41,870 nt of DNA, taken from Candidatus Cloacimonetes bacterium HGW-Cloacimonetes-1 (GTDB lineage Bacteria; Cloacimonadota; Cloacimonadia; Cloacimonadales; Cloacimonadaceae). The notes beneath the pieces are model-generated. The model was given only the letters and a program-made list of their open reading frames with translations. It was not told the DNA's origin and made no database searches. Of this stretch, positions 29,433 through 38,908 are shown piece after piece; the first letter of the stretch is position 1, and every line of letters begins with the position of its first letter. The stretch covers positions 1 through 41,870 of the forward strand of contig PHBQ01000019.1 in the NCBI GenBank assembly GCA_002841975.1. The letters run 5' to 3'. The translations under genes and the position numbers were made by a program.

Positions 29433-30600
29433 TGGAACCTCTTTTTTGATATGGTCTTTTTCCATACCATTCAAATAAATTAAACTGCCCTAAGACCATG
29501 GTAAATACCAGAAAAAACGTCTGGATCACGATCCAGATGGGATAAAACATAGCCATCTTGCGGGTAACTCCGAACCTTGATCTGGTGTTCCCGAAAAAGA
29601 CGTTCTCAAAGATGACGCGTAAGATCAAGATAGCCAACGCAATCTTCCAGCTGAAAAACAGTACTATCAAACTGCCCCAGTACATAAATGACATAGACAA
29701 CAGAATAAAAAAGAACTCGGAATTGAATTTGAGCTGATACTTCATATTGGATGCCCAACGGGAACGCTGATTTACCAGCTGTTTCCAAGACTTGACAGGG
29801 TAGGTATAAACAAAGCTCTTGGGATCAAAATTAAAAATAATCTTCATGCCTCTACGGCGCATTAGCTGCATCAAGTTTACATCATCGCCGGAGATAAGGT
29901 GCCGGATCGAATCAAATCCACCTACTTCGAAAAATGCAGCTCTCCGGTATGCAAGATTTTGCCCGATACAAGCCCAACTTTTTCCCAGAGTATATCCTCC
30001 GGACATCACCATGTAGGTGGCTGCAAAGTCAAAATGCTCGTATTTATGAAGTATGCTTGCTTTGTCCCAATCCTGGATCAGAGTCCGGGAATACCCGGCA
30101 ACCATCGTTACCTCGTCTGTAAACATGGCAATCATGGATTCAATCCACGTGATGGGAACAATACAATCTGCATCGGTGGTTAGGATTATCTCTCCGGAAG
30201 TGGCGTTTATTGCTTTTTCCAAGGCATTTTTCTTCGGTGATACTACTTCATCGCGTCCCTTGACTTTCAGATGAGTAATCTTCACTCCTTTATCTGCAAA
30301 GGACTCGATGATTGAGGATGTTCCATCGGTGGAATCATCATCTGCAATAATGATCTCGTACATTTCCTTGGGATAGCTTTGATTAATCAATGAAGTCAGC
30401 AGTTTACCTAAGTTAGGAGCTTCATTCCGGCAAGCCATTACGATCGAAACTGTTCTCTTCTTGTAGCTGTAAACGGGCTTATAGTTTTTAAAGCCACGAT
30501 AAAAGCGTATGCTAAACAGGATGTACGTAACGAATCCCGTCGAGATTAGTACCAGTATTGTGGCAAATATGAGGTTATGTATAGATATTCCCATAATCAT
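29413..30600 (-). CDS. Membrane-associated family 2 glycosyltransferase
   Basis: 395 residues. An N-terminal membrane helix (about 9-30) leads to a GT-A domain with ADDDSTDG (86-93), TDADC (142-146), SGDDVNLM (238-245) and QRSRW (278-282). These are the D, DxD, (E/D)D and QxxRW motifs of processive GT2 enzymes. Three hydrophobic stretches follow (about 293-375). The enzyme would transfer sugar from a nucleotide-sugar donor at the inner membrane, for example to a lipid or polysaccharide. The acceptor is unknown. The binding site before the ATG is weak, and the gene starts 5 nt after the PBP1A stop, so it is likely co-translated. Confidence 0.88.
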   Translation of the reverse strand: MIMGISIHNLIFATILVLISTGFVTYILFSIRFYRGFKNYKPVYSYKKRTVSIVMACRNEAPNLGKLLTSLINQSYPKEMYEIIIADDDSTDGTSSIIESFADKGVKITHLKVKGRDEVVSPKKNALEKAINATSGEIILTTDADCIVPITWIESMIAMFTDEVTMVAGYSRTLIQDWDKASILHKYEHFDFAATYMVMSGGYTLGKSWACIGQNLAYRRAAFFEVGGFDSIRHLISGDDVNLMQLMRRRGMKIIFNFDPKSFVYTYPVKSWKQLVNQRSRWASNMKYQLKFNSEFFFILLSMSFMYWGSLIVLFFSWKIALAILILRVIFENVFFGNTRSRFGVTRKMAMFYPIWIVIQTFFLVFTMVLGQFNLFEWYGKRPYQKRGSNVPERV

Positions 30601-30605
30601 GCTTT

Positions 30606-32690
30606 CTACTCTAACTCTGCTTCATCGTTGTAGCCCCAGCGGGAAGGAATGAAATTAAACTTTAATGTATCGCTAACGGTGGGTGGAACAGTACCTTCAA
30701 TAAAGACCTCTTCTATACCACCGGAGTTTACTCGGAATCCATTGTAAGGACTGATGTTAGCTGTGACTATCCGGTCCAGTCTGGTAAACAAATAACGTGA
30801 ATCGTCCTGACGGGGAAGTCTGCCCTTATTTTGCAGAACCATAGCTTTACGCATGATTCTACCCCAAATTGGAGCACAAACAGTACCTCCGGCCATGTTT
30901 GAGCCCAGAGTTCTGCCATCGTCAAAACCAGCCCAAATACCCAAAGTCATACTTTTGTTATAACCAATAAACCAAGTATCTTTGTAACTATCTGTTGTAC
31001 CTGTTTTACCTGCAGATTGCCAATTATAATTCTGACGGGATGCAGTAGCGGTACCGGACGTCACGACAGATTGCAGCATGCTAGTGATGATGTAGGCTAC
31101 TTCCGCATCGCATACTCGTTGCTGATGAGTTTGAGCTCTCTCCAATATATGTCCTTTGGTATCTTCCACTTTCCGGATATAAAGAGGCTCTACTCTGACG
31201 CCTTCATTGGCAAAGGCAGTATATGCTGAAATCAGATCACCGGGTATCACTTCATAGGTACCCAAAGCTGCAGAATAGTCTGTGACTTTTAGCCCCAAAC
31301 CAAATCGTTTATAGATATCAGATGCAGATTGAAGGCCGATATCGATCAGCGTTTTCACCGCCCAGAGATTGTATGAGAATTGGATAGCCGTTCTCATCCT
31401 GGTGAAGCCATAGAATTTCATAGAGTAGTTTTGGGGAGTCCACCGCTTTCCATCGCCACCGGACATCGAGAGCGGTCCATCTTTGATGATTGTTGCGGGT
31501 GTATATCCTTTTTCTACAGCCATGGTATAAAAGATTGGCTTGATAGCCGAACCGGGCTGGCGACGCGCCTGTGTCATCCTGTTAAACTTACTGTGAATAA
31601 AGCTTCTTCCCCCGATCATAGCACGCACGTATCCGGTTTTGTTTTCCATCAACATCAATCCACCTTGCAGGTATTGAGTTTTGATATCATAGGCATTGGA
31701 AGTAATGTCGCTTAGTTTCTGTTTGTACCCGCGTGATTTCTCTATGCTTGCTAAGTGATTATTCATCACGGAATCCGCATACATGGTCAGATCTTGATCA
31801 ATTGTTGTATAAATTCTCAGTCCACCTTCAAATAGACGGTCTGTGCCGTATTTACGTTCTAAATAAACTCGGATATGCTCGATAAAATAGTCCGAAGCAT
31901 ATTGCCGGAGAGAATTCTTGCCGGAGACCAGAGGTGTTGCAATAGCAGTTTCATATTGTTCTTCGGTAATTTTATGTGCTTTATACATCCCCTTCAGAAC
32001 TCTGTTTCTACGTGCGGTGCATCTTTCATTGTGCTTCACCGGATCATAGTAATTTGGCCTCTGAATCATCCCTATCAGAGTAGCAGATTCTGCGATTGTG
32101 AGATCTTTTGCGTGTTTTCCAAAGTAATGAAGTGCGGCGGTTTCGACCCCGTGAATTTGACCACCCCAGAAGATCTTGTTAAAATAGATCTCCAATATCT
32201 CGTCTTTGGAAAAGCTACCCTCAATCTTGACTGCCAAGATGATCTCTTTCATCTTGCGGGATATTTTTTTATCCAAAGTCAAAAACATGTTTCGGGCCAT
32301 CTGCTGAGTGATGGTACTGGCTCCCTGTGAAAAATCAAAGCGGATCACATCCACCAACAGCGCACGGATATTGCCAAAGATATCGACCCCAAAATGATGG
32401 TAGAAGTTTTTATCTTCCGTGACGACCAAGGCATCTATCAAGTAAGGAGGTAGTTCTTTGAGAGAAACCAGTTTTCTTTTTTCAAAAGCAAACAAGTAGA
32501 TCATTTTCCCGTTACAATCATATACTTCAGAACCGGATCGCAAGGTGTAATTCTTGAGTTCTGCTGTGGGCGGAAGGTCATCCCTATAGAACCAAAATGC
32601 ACCGAGAAATAAACCTATAAATACACATGCAGCTATGCCTATGTACTTTAATGTTCGCTTTGCTTTGTCTTTATATATTGTCTTTTTCAT
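30606..32690 (-). CDS. Penicillin-binding protein 1A-type (transglycosylase-transpeptidase)
   Basis: 694 residues with a single N-terminal membrane anchor (about 15-35). The GT51 glycosyltransferase domain shows TEDKNFYHHFG (catalytic Glu92) and GASTITQQMARN (123-134). The transpeptidase domain has the active-site Ser381 in SAIK, SYN (439-441) and KTGT (562-565). It polymerises glycan strands and cross-links peptides on the periplasmic face. An AGGATCGGG stretch precedes the ATG, which overlaps the Gx transporter gene by 20 nt. Shorter than E. coli PBP1A (about 850), with no large insert. Confidence 0.95.
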   Translation of the reverse strand: MKKTIYKDKAKRTLKYIGIAACVFIGLFLGAFWFYRDDLPPTAELKNYTLRSGSEVYDCNGKMIYLFAFEKRKLVSLKELPPYLIDALVVTEDKNFYHHFGVDIFGNIRALLVDVIRFDFSQGASTITQQMARNMFLTLDKKISRKMKEIILAVKIEGSFSKDEILEIYFNKIFWGGQIHGVETAALHYFGKHAKDLTIAESATLIGMIQRPNYYDPVKHNERCTARRNRVLKGMYKAHKITEEQYETAIATPLVSGKNSLRQYASDYFIEHIRVYLERKYGTDRLFEGGLRIYTTIDQDLTMYADSVMNNHLASIEKSRGYKQKLSDITSNAYDIKTQYLQGGLMLMENKTGYVRAMIGGRSFIHSKFNRMTQARRQPGSAIKPIFYTMAVEKGYTPATIIKDGPLSMSGGDGKRWTPQNYSMKFYGFTRMRTAIQFSYNLWAVKTLIDIGLQSASDIYKRFGLGLKVTDYSAALGTYEVIPGDLISAYTAFANEGVRVEPLYIRKVEDTKGHILERAQTHQQRVCDAEVAYIITSMLQSVVTSGTATASRQNYNWQSAGKTGTTDSYKDTWFIGYNKSMTLGIWAGFDDGRTLGSNMAGGTVCAPIWGRIMRKAMVLQNKGRLPRQDDSRYLFTRLDRIVTANISPYNGFRVNSGGIEEVFIEGTVPPTVSDTLKFNFIPSRWGYNDEAELE

Positions 32691-33210
32691 ATCCCGATCC
32701 TGATCTCAGAACTTTATGTCTTACCTGCTCGTCCAATTTCAACGTAATCAGAGCTATTATCATTCCGGTGCACAATCCCATTGCAACCATCAGAGGTAAG
32801 AGCTTATATACACCACCATTGGGTATCACAAAATATCTAACTAAAACGAGCTGTACCACATTGTGGATAACTGCTCCGGCAACACTTACGCCAATGATAC
32901 TAAACCCAATACGAGATCGAATCAATAATATCATGAGAACAGTAGCCGCTATTCCACCACAAATTGACAGCATGGTCAATGGTGTCAACAACGAAAATGT
33001 AAACACCCCTCCCACCACTGATTTGAGTACGTTGATTATGAGTGCATTTATGTATTGTGCGTGCATTACCAAATAGAGAATCACAATGTTTGACAAGCCC
33101 AAGCGCAGAAAAGGTATCGGTAGCATCCTCATCAGCATGTTCTCAACGATATAAATCGTGCAAGCCGTAGCCGTCAAATAGGCAAATAACAGAGCTTTGG
33201 ATCTATCCAC
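32671..33210 (-). CDS. Gx transporter family protein (heptaprenyl diphosphate synthase component I-like)
   Basis: 179 residues, almost entirely hydrophobic with about five or six membrane helices, GTG start 3 nt after the MlaF-like stop. The LRLGLSNIVILYL segment and overall pattern fit pfam07456, which resembles the S component of energy-coupling transporters. The name component I comes from an association with prenyl synthases and the transported substrate is unknown. It stands next to an ABC ATPase and PBP1A. A polyprenyl synthetase occurs in the window, but far away at the left edge. Confidence 0.8.
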   Translation of the reverse strand: MDRSKALLFAYLTATACTIYIVENMLMRMLPIPFLRLGLSNIVILYLVMHAQYINALIINVLKSVVGGVFTFSLLTPLTMLSICGGIAATVLMILLIRSRIGFSIIGVSVAGAVIHNVVQLVLVRYFVIPNGGVYKLLPLMVAMGLCTGMIIALITLKLDEQVRHKVLRSGSGYEKDNI

Positions 33211-33213
33211 AGC

Positions 33214-33930
33214 TTACCTGATAAACTCTTTGACAGCCGGATCGCTGGAGTTCGAAAAGCGCTCTATACTATCATAATAGGTAGATCTTCCGTCATTGAT
33301 AAACAAGATTGTATCACCTATCTGTTTGAGGTTTTGAAGATCATGCGTAATCGTGATTGTAGTGATCTCTTGCGTACGTATTATCTCGGACATATAGAAC
33401 AATATTTCATCAGCAGTCACCGGGTCAAGCCCGGATATTGGCTCGTCAAATATGATATACTTCGGCTCATAAATCAAGGCTCTGGCAATCCCCACTCTTT
33501 TGCGCATCCCTCCGCTGAGCTCAGAAGGATAGAGCTCCAGGACATTCAATAAACCTACCAATTCCAGACATTTTACTACCCGTTCATGAATCTCTGCGTC
33601 GGTATGTTGTTCTCGCTCATACAGCGGTAATGCCACGTTTTGGAAGACAGTGAATGAATCAATCAAGGCAGCATTTTGAAATACCATAGAAATCTTCTGC
33701 ATCACTCCATTGACTGCTGATTTATCACCGGTGGATGTATTGATCCCATCAATCCGGATTTGCCCTTTGTCCGGCGTAAACAACCCGATCATTGTCTTGA
33801 TCAACACGGTTTTACCGCTACCACTTTTCCCCAATATTATCAGGTTTTTCCCGTCATCAATATTAAAACTGATGTCTTGGAGGATTTCTTTGTCTCTCAG
33901 TCTCACAGAAACATTCTGTAAGGATATCAC
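33214..33930 (-). CDS. ABC transporter ATP-binding protein, MlaF-like
   Basis: 238 residues, a single ABC domain: Walker A GKSGSGKT, the VLIKTMIGL stretch typical of MlaF/MkL ATPases, signature LSGGMRKR and Walker B IIFDEPISGLDP. MlaF energises phospholipid transport between the membranes with MlaE and MlaD. Those partners are not adjacent, so the transporter it powers is unclear. The GTG start overlaps the VanZ-like stop (GTGA), with GGGAG 8 nt upstream. Confidence 0.9.
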   Translation of the reverse strand: MISLQNVSVRLRDKEILQDISFNIDDGKNLIILGKSGSGKTVLIKTMIGLFTPDKGQIRIDGINTSTGDKSAVNGVMQKISMVFQNAALIDSFTVFQNVALPLYEREQHTDAEIHERVVKCLELVGLLNVLELYPSELSGGMRKRVGIARALIYEPKYIIFDEPISGLDPVTADEILFYMSEIIRTQEITTITITHDLQNLKQIGDTILFINDGRSTYYDSIERFSNSSDPAVKEFIR

Positions 33931-34304
33931 GATTGAACTCCCTTACCGGAGTGAAAAATGTAGCGCAACAATGCATACCCGATACACAGCCCCATAGCAT
34001 TCGCCAGAAAGTCGTAAATCGAGACAGATCTACCCTGGATAAACACCTGGTGCCACTCCTCCAAACCTGCAGAAACAAGCAGTCCCATGTATAATACACT
34101 GGCTTTTGCAGGACTAATACCGTTGCTACGTATGCACTGATTGACCAGCAGAGCCAAGACCAAATATACAGTTAAATGAGCAATTTTATCTAATCCCAGT
34201 TCACCCACGGGAGGCAAACTATCCGATGGCATTGAGGACAGCACCCAGATCAGGATGTACCACAACACTGCTAACATGATGTATATTCTGGACAATTTCA
34301 GCAT
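33927..34304 (-). CDS. VanZ-like membrane protein
   Basis: 125 residues from the ATG at 34304, which overlaps the upstream stop as TAATG. An in-frame TTG at 34331 would add nine residues, without a clear binding site. About four membrane helices are visible. The motifs DKIAHLTVY and EEWHQVFIQGRSVSIYDFLANAMG match the VanZ/phosphotransbutyrylase-related family. VanZ is linked to teicoplanin resistance in enterococci, but relatives are common and mostly of unknown function, so resistance is not implied. Confidence 0.85.
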   Translation of the reverse strand: MLKLSRIYIMLAVLWYILIWVLSSMPSDSLPPVGELGLDKIAHLTVYLVLALLVNQCIRSNGISPAKASVLYMGLLVSAGLEEWHQVFIQGRSVSIYDFLANAMGLCIGYALLRYIFHSGKGVQS

Positions 34305-35020
34305 TAATCCGAGTATCCGATCATATCCCAAATCATCGAAACGGTTTTCTTTCGCATAGAAGCCTTGACTGCAATGTGATTTGTGCTAATCCATAGGTTC
34401 AATGTAGTGTCCTCGTTCAACAAATTATGAGTGATCATGTCTATGTATGGCATTTTGTTAGCTGTCATATTTTGAAAGCTGATATTATACTTCCTGGCTG
34501 TAAATTTCCCGATATCGGTATGGATCGTCTCAATTTTTTCCAAGTCTACACTTGCCATCCAGGGGCATCCATTTCCGTCTATAACATACTTTCCGGTAGG
34601 TAAGTCCTCCAATGTCAGCATCGTGAAAAAGGAAAAATAGTCCCGAATTTCGCTCGATATTTTGTATTTTCCCTGTATTTTGCTTTGCGTACTATTGGCA
34701 GAAGCAGTTTTGTTATCTCGATTGTAATAAACCATCACTGAGTCTCGTAAGTCATTTTGGTGGATTTTCCGATAGTATTTCACCGGATAATAACCAGAGA
34801 CATAATTCACCTGATATCTATTATCCACAGGTGGAAAGATTCTATTTGAGTAGACAGATTTGACACTGACATTGATGAGCTGTGCGCCAGTGTTATTCTC
34901 AATTCTGACCGTAGCTAATTTCAAGCCCATAGCTTTGACCTCGTAATCCGCAACGTATCCCGGTAAAGCTTGCATGATAAATGACAAGAGGATAATCAGA
35001 AGTATATGATTAGCCTTCAT
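34304..35020 (-). CDS. DUF3108-like periplasmic protein
   Basis: 238 residues with a signal peptide (MKANHILLIILLSFIMQALP). The body is beta-rich and begins ADYEVKAMGLKLATVRIE, the usual beginning of DUF3108 proteins, which resemble the LolA/LppX lipoprotein-carrier fold. A role in envelope lipid or lipoprotein handling is possible. It overlaps the CorC-like gene by 11 nt and the VanZ-like gene by one base. No strong ribosome binding site is seen, which suggests coupling. Confidence 0.7.
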   Translation of the reverse strand: MKANHILLIILLSFIMQALPGYVADYEVKAMGLKLATVRIENNTGAQLINVSVKSVYSNRIFPPVDNRYQVNYVSGYYPVKYYRKIHQNDLRDSVMVYYNRDNKTASANSTQSKIQGKYKISSEIRDYFSFFTMLTLEDLPTGKYVIDGNGCPWMASVDLEKIETIHTDIGKFTARKYNISFQNMTANKMPYIDMITHNLLNEDTTLNLWISTNHIAVKASMRKKTVSMIWDMIGYSD

Positions 35021-36284
35021 GTACGCCCGAATTCAGTATATCGACACGTATCTGCTTGATACTCTTTTCGTCACTATCCAGTATCGTTAGTCTCAGCTTA
35101 TCTTCGATCACCAAACTCTCATTGATCGCAGGGACATGATTCAGACTTTCCAATAGAAACTCTGCGACGTTATCAAATACATCCGGATCTATGTCTGTTT
35201 CAAATTCATGATTAAACTGTCTGATGTTGTAGATTCCGCTCACAATATACGTTAGCTCGTCCTTCTGGATTAGTTCCGGAATTTCATCATGATCATATTC
35301 ATCGCGGATTTCACCCACGATCTCTTCCAGGATATCTTCCAAAGTGATGATCCCTGCTGTTCCGCCATACTCATCTACCACCACGGCTACTTGCAATTTC
35401 TTGCTCTTGAACTGATTCAGTAGAGTTTCTATCTTCATATTTTGCGTCACAAACCAAACCGGCCGGAGAAACTCTTCGATCGTGGTTTTTTCTGGATACA
35501 GGAGGAGATCCTTGACATAGATAATGCCGATAATATCGTCAACTGTCTCTTTGAACACAGGAATACGAGAGTAACCACTGGCCACAATCAGTTCCTTCAG
35601 CTCATCCAGAGATTGCGTCTCTTCCACAGCCGTAATTTTGACACGGGGTACAAATATCTCGCTTACTTCCGCATCTTTGAAACGGAACAAACCGACCAGC
35701 ATCCTTTTTTCGTGTTCTTCCAAGGTGTGCCCGGAGCTATCAGAGTGGATCAGGCTTTGAAACTCGTCAGTAGTAAAATCCGCTCCTAAGTGCCGATCTA
35801 CAGCCTGCTTCTTTGAAATCAGATCTCCAAACTTTTCAAACACTATGACAAATGGATACAGAACATACTGCAGTATCAAAAGAGGTAAACTGGCAAAGTG
35901 GGCAAAGGTTGTGGCTTTTGCTATTGCGAGCAGCTTTGGTATCACTTCCCCAAATATCAATAACAAAGATGTTGTAACAACAATCTGGATTATCATCAAT
36001 TGGGTCAGGCTCATACTCTTGTAGACTGCACTTGCTTCAATGGTCCAAAGCGCTGCCAGGGACGATATGGCAATATTGACAAAAGTATTTCCCAATAACA
36101 ACGTGATCAGTAACTGACGCGGCTTGCGTAAGAGCTTTAATATCCTCCGACTACTGCTATTCTTTGTATTCCCAATCTTCTTTAGATAGATTCTGGAAAG
36201 TGAAAAAAATGCCGTTTCTGATCCCGAAAAAAATGCTGATAACACGAATAGAACGATAATAGTAAACGTTTTACTGTCGTCCAC
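35010..36284 (-). CDS. CorC/HlyC-family membrane protein with DUF21 and CBS domains
   Basis: 424 residues. An N-terminal DUF21 (CNNM) membrane part with about four helices (1 to about 170) is followed by a pair of CBS domains (about 205-320; MVPR-like FVPRVKI and SRIPVF) and a C-terminal CorC_HlyC domain (about 335-415). Such proteins are linked to Mg/Co export, and in Bacteroidota a relative is GldE, a gliding accessory protein. The GTG start directly abuts the ybeY stop with GAGG about 9 nt upstream. Neither hemolysin activity nor gliding can be claimed. Confidence 0.9.
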   Translation of the reverse strand: MDDSKTFTIIVLFVLSAFFSGSETAFFSLSRIYLKKIGNTKNSSSRRILKLLRKPRQLLITLLLGNTFVNIAISSLAALWTIEASAVYKSMSLTQLMIIQIVVTTSLLLIFGEVIPKLLAIAKATTFAHFASLPLLILQYVLYPFVIVFEKFGDLISKKQAVDRHLGADFTTDEFQSLIHSDSSGHTLEEHEKRMLVGLFRFKDAEVSEIFVPRVKITAVEETQSLDELKELIVASGYSRIPVFKETVDDIIGIIYVKDLLLYPEKTTIEEFLRPVWFVTQNMKIETLLNQFKSKKLQVAVVVDEYGGTAGIITLEDILEEIVGEIRDEYDHDEIPELIQKDELTYIVSGIYNIRQFNHEFETDIDPDVFDNVAEFLLESLNHVPAINESLVIEDKLRLTILDSDEKSIKQIRVDILNSGVHEG

Positions 36285-36737
36285 CTAATCTACACCTCGA
36301 AGCTGATTATGATAGTAAACTTCTTTTTCTTCCATTTTTATTTTTTCTGTCTCTCTTATGTGGTCATACCCCATTAAATGAAGTATGCCGTGAATGAATA
36401 CAATTTTCAGTTCTTGTTCAAAACTGTTCGTACCCTTTTGCTTATTGACTTGGTTTGTGTCAATGATTATGTCACAAAATAGCACATTTTTCATCTCAGC
36501 ACCGGTATATTGATCCAGATTCTCAGCGGTAAAGCTCAGTATATCCGTAGCTTTATCCTGCCCCCGATACTGTCTGTTGTAAAATTGCATCTTATCACTT
36601 TCACAAAATAAAACACTCAGCTGCAATACTTTATCCGGCTGTTCCTGCCCGCAGATAACCTCTGCAATGCGTTCCAGCTCTTGCTGATCCAAGCGCATTT
36701 CTGTTTCATTCTCGAAATCAATCTGGGATCTATTCAC
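36285..36737 (-). CDS. ybeY: Endoribonuclease YbeY
   Basis: 150 residues. Zinc-binding motif HGILHLMGYDH with His116, His120 and His126. YbeY is a single-strand endoribonuclease needed for 16S rRNA 3' maturation and ribosome quality control. The GTG start overlaps the PgpH-like stop by 8 nt, with GGAAG about 9 nt upstream. A pgpH-ybeY neighbourhood is common in bacteria, supporting both calls. Confidence 0.94.
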   Translation of the reverse strand: MNRSQIDFENETEMRLDQQELERIAEVICGQEQPDKVLQLSVLFCESDKMQFYNRQYRGQDKATDILSFTAENLDQYTGAEMKNVLFCDIIIDTNQVNKQKGTNSFEQELKIVFIHGILHLMGYDHIRETEKIKMEEKEVYYHNQLRGVD

Positions 36738-38820
36738 TGTCTTTGGCTTCCGGATAGTCCAGACGTTTACGATAGATACTCTCGAGAACTGGGATCATGG
36801 AGTATTTCACGATCGTCAGATCGTTGAAAGTAATCGGCGCATCATCCAACTGACCTTCCTTGATCAACCTCAGGATGGTATCATCGATGATTTTTACAAT
36901 GTCTTTTTCAGTAGCTATGGTTTTGGCTTTGGTAGTAGATTCGACGATGTCTGCCAGCATTACCAATACCGCTTCTTTGGTCTGGGGTTTGGGGCCGGGA
37001 TAGCGAAAATCGTAGGGATCAAATGATTCCTGTTTTTTTGCGGCCAGATCCAGAAAATAGCGGATATAGCTGGTTCCATGATGCTGCTTGATAATATCTA
37101 TCACCGGTTTGGGAATCTTGTACTTTTTGGAGAGCTCTATCCCCTCCAGGACGTGTCCTTTGATCAATTGTGCGCTTTCCTGGGGTGTTTTGAGATTGTG
37201 TATATCGGATGAATCTTCGTTGTTTTCCGTAAATGCTTCCGTATTCACAATCTTGCCAATGTCATGATAATAGCTGCCTACTCTGGCTAAGAGCGGATTT
37301 GCCCCGATTGCTTCGGCGGCTCTTTCGGACAGATTTCCCACAATCAGCGAGTGATGATAGGTGCCCACGGCGTCTGTTGCCAGTTTTTTCAGCAGGGGAT
37401 GATTAAAATCCAAAAGCTCGAGCAGGTTTTGCTTTGTCGCTCTGTGCCATTTGCGATCAAAATACGGTACCAGTAGCATAATACCCATCACTGAAATTGT
37501 GGATGAGATGGTTACAAAACCGATAGATTTAAAGATCAATAAGAGTGGATCATTTTTATATATCGAGATCGGTACGCTGACCACTATCGAGGTGATAGTC
37601 AGATAAAACCATATACTGAAGAACTCGTGATAGGCTTTATGCTTTTCTAACATGACCAAGGTCAGAACCGTAGATAACAAATAAACTACAGGCGTGTAAG
37701 TCTCCCAATTGATAAAGGGACTGACGATCAACACACTGCCGATACAGTAGAATATGCCAAACTCCAGACCGATCAATACAGCTGCAGTGATCGTAGTGAG
37801 GGCAAAGGGGATCAGAATATTATTGTAGCCCAGCATGAAATTGTTGACTATCGCCAAGCATACCAGCAGAATAAATCCCACATTCAAGGGTATTGAACCG
37901 GATTTGAATGAATCGTTTACTACCTGTAGGTAATAGTAGTAATTCACGGCTATTATAATGATTAAAAAGAAGATCAGTAAACCCAGCGTCAATAACAGCT
38001 GCTCAAAGGGAGATTTACGGATATTCTTGGTCTTATACGCCTCCTGCAATGAATGAAGTTTGATTATATCAGTATCGGTAAGCCTGGCATTTTTCCGGAC
38101 TATCACTTCATTTTGCAATACTTGCCCTTCTGTAACGGGGAGAGTATTGATCACCTGATCCGATAGCTCCTTCATTTTCTCGTTATTCACTTGAATATTC
38201 GGCTTTATCAACACTTCCATCAGTTGCATTGCAAATTCCCGGTAGGGAATATCTTCAAAGGCCTTAGTATAGTTCTCTTTGGCAGATTCAATACTTTCAA
38301 AAACATCAATATTGACCTTATTGAGGGAATTGTCCTGGTACAGCATCAGGCTATCGGCTGAAATAGATTCATAAACACCGTGTTTGTATATGTCGGTAAT
38401 GACTTTCGAGAATTTGGTATAAGCTTTATCACGAACCGATTCGGAGAGCAGGGGAGTGATCATCGATACTGACACATTCACTGCTTTCGTCTTCAACGCA
38501 GTTTCAATCTCGGTGGCACTATTGTACTTGTTCAAAATCAAGAAGACATCATCGATTACTCGACTGGACTCAAACAGCACTTCATCAGAAGCTGTGTAGG
38601 GTTTACTGAGATTGGAGACGGATTTCTCCTGCTCCTTGATGATCTGCGCTTCCGGCTTCAATATCTGAAAGTCGAACGGAGCGATCACTTCAAAATCTGC
38701 CACTTGTCCGGATTTGAGCCGGAATTCAGGATAACTGAACCGCCCTACCTCAAAGATGTGATACAAGCTCACGATGATGATGGCTGTTATAATACTGTAG
38801 ATTACATTTTTAGAATTCAT
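36730..38820 (-). CDS. PgpH-like 7TMR-HD phosphohydrolase (probable c-di-AMP phosphodiesterase)
   Basis: 696 residues from the ATG at 38820; a TTG nine bases upstream is possible, and neither has a good binding site. Layout: N-terminal membrane helix (about 10-30), a periplasmic 7TMR-HDED domain (about 40-285), seven membrane helices (about 290-470), and a cytoplasmic HD domain with YYHDIGK and HHGT motifs. PgpH hydrolyses c-di-AMP in Firmicutes. Its presence implies, but does not prove, c-di-AMP signalling here. First gene of a ten-gene unit running to 28221. Confidence 0.93.
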   Translation of the reverse strand: MNSKNVIYSIITAIIIVSLYHIFEVGRFSYPEFRLKSGQVADFEVIAPFDFQILKPEAQIIKEQEKSVSNLSKPYTASDEVLFESSRVIDDVFLILNKYNSATEIETALKTKAVNVSVSMITPLLSESVRDKAYTKFSKVITDIYKHGVYESISADSLMLYQDNSLNKVNIDVFESIESAKENYTKAFEDIPYREFAMQLMEVLIKPNIQVNNEKMKELSDQVINTLPVTEGQVLQNEVIVRKNARLTDTDIIKLHSLQEAYKTKNIRKSPFEQLLLTLGLLIFFLIIIIAVNYYYYLQVVNDSFKSGSIPLNVGFILLVCLAIVNNFMLGYNNILIPFALTTITAAVLIGLEFGIFYCIGSVLIVSPFINWETYTPVVYLLSTVLTLVMLEKHKAYHEFFSIWFYLTITSIVVSVPISIYKNDPLLLIFKSIGFVTISSTISVMGIMLLVPYFDRKWHRATKQNLLELLDFNHPLLKKLATDAVGTYHHSLIVGNLSERAAEAIGANPLLARVGSYYHDIGKIVNTEAFTENNEDSSDIHNLKTPQESAQLIKGHVLEGIELSKKYKIPKPVIDIIKQHHGTSYIRYFLDLAAKKQESFDPYDFRYPGPKPQTKEAVLVMLADIVESTTKAKTIATEKDIVKIIDDTILRLIKEGQLDDAPITFNDLTIVKYSMIPVLESIYRKRLDYPEAKDSE

Positions 38821-38849
38821 AAAATGCAAACTGTACCGGCTACTGGAAT

Positions 38850-38855
38850 TGTCAA
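38850..38855 (-). promoter_or_regulatory. Possible -35 element for the pgpH-like operon
   Basis: TTGACA on the minus strand, 30 nt before the ATG at 38820. At 17 nt spacing the -10 would be AGTTTG, which is poor. A TATATA (38863-38868) further upstream is an alternative -10. Confidence 0.35.
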
Positions 38856-38908
38856 GAGTCTTTATATATTTTTGTTACACCGGTGTTTTGAACTCCACAT
38901 AATACGGA

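Noticed and set aside
33927-34331. Glycopeptide resistance from the VanZ-like gene
   Set aside because: No other van genes occur and VanZ-like proteins are widespread with unknown roles.
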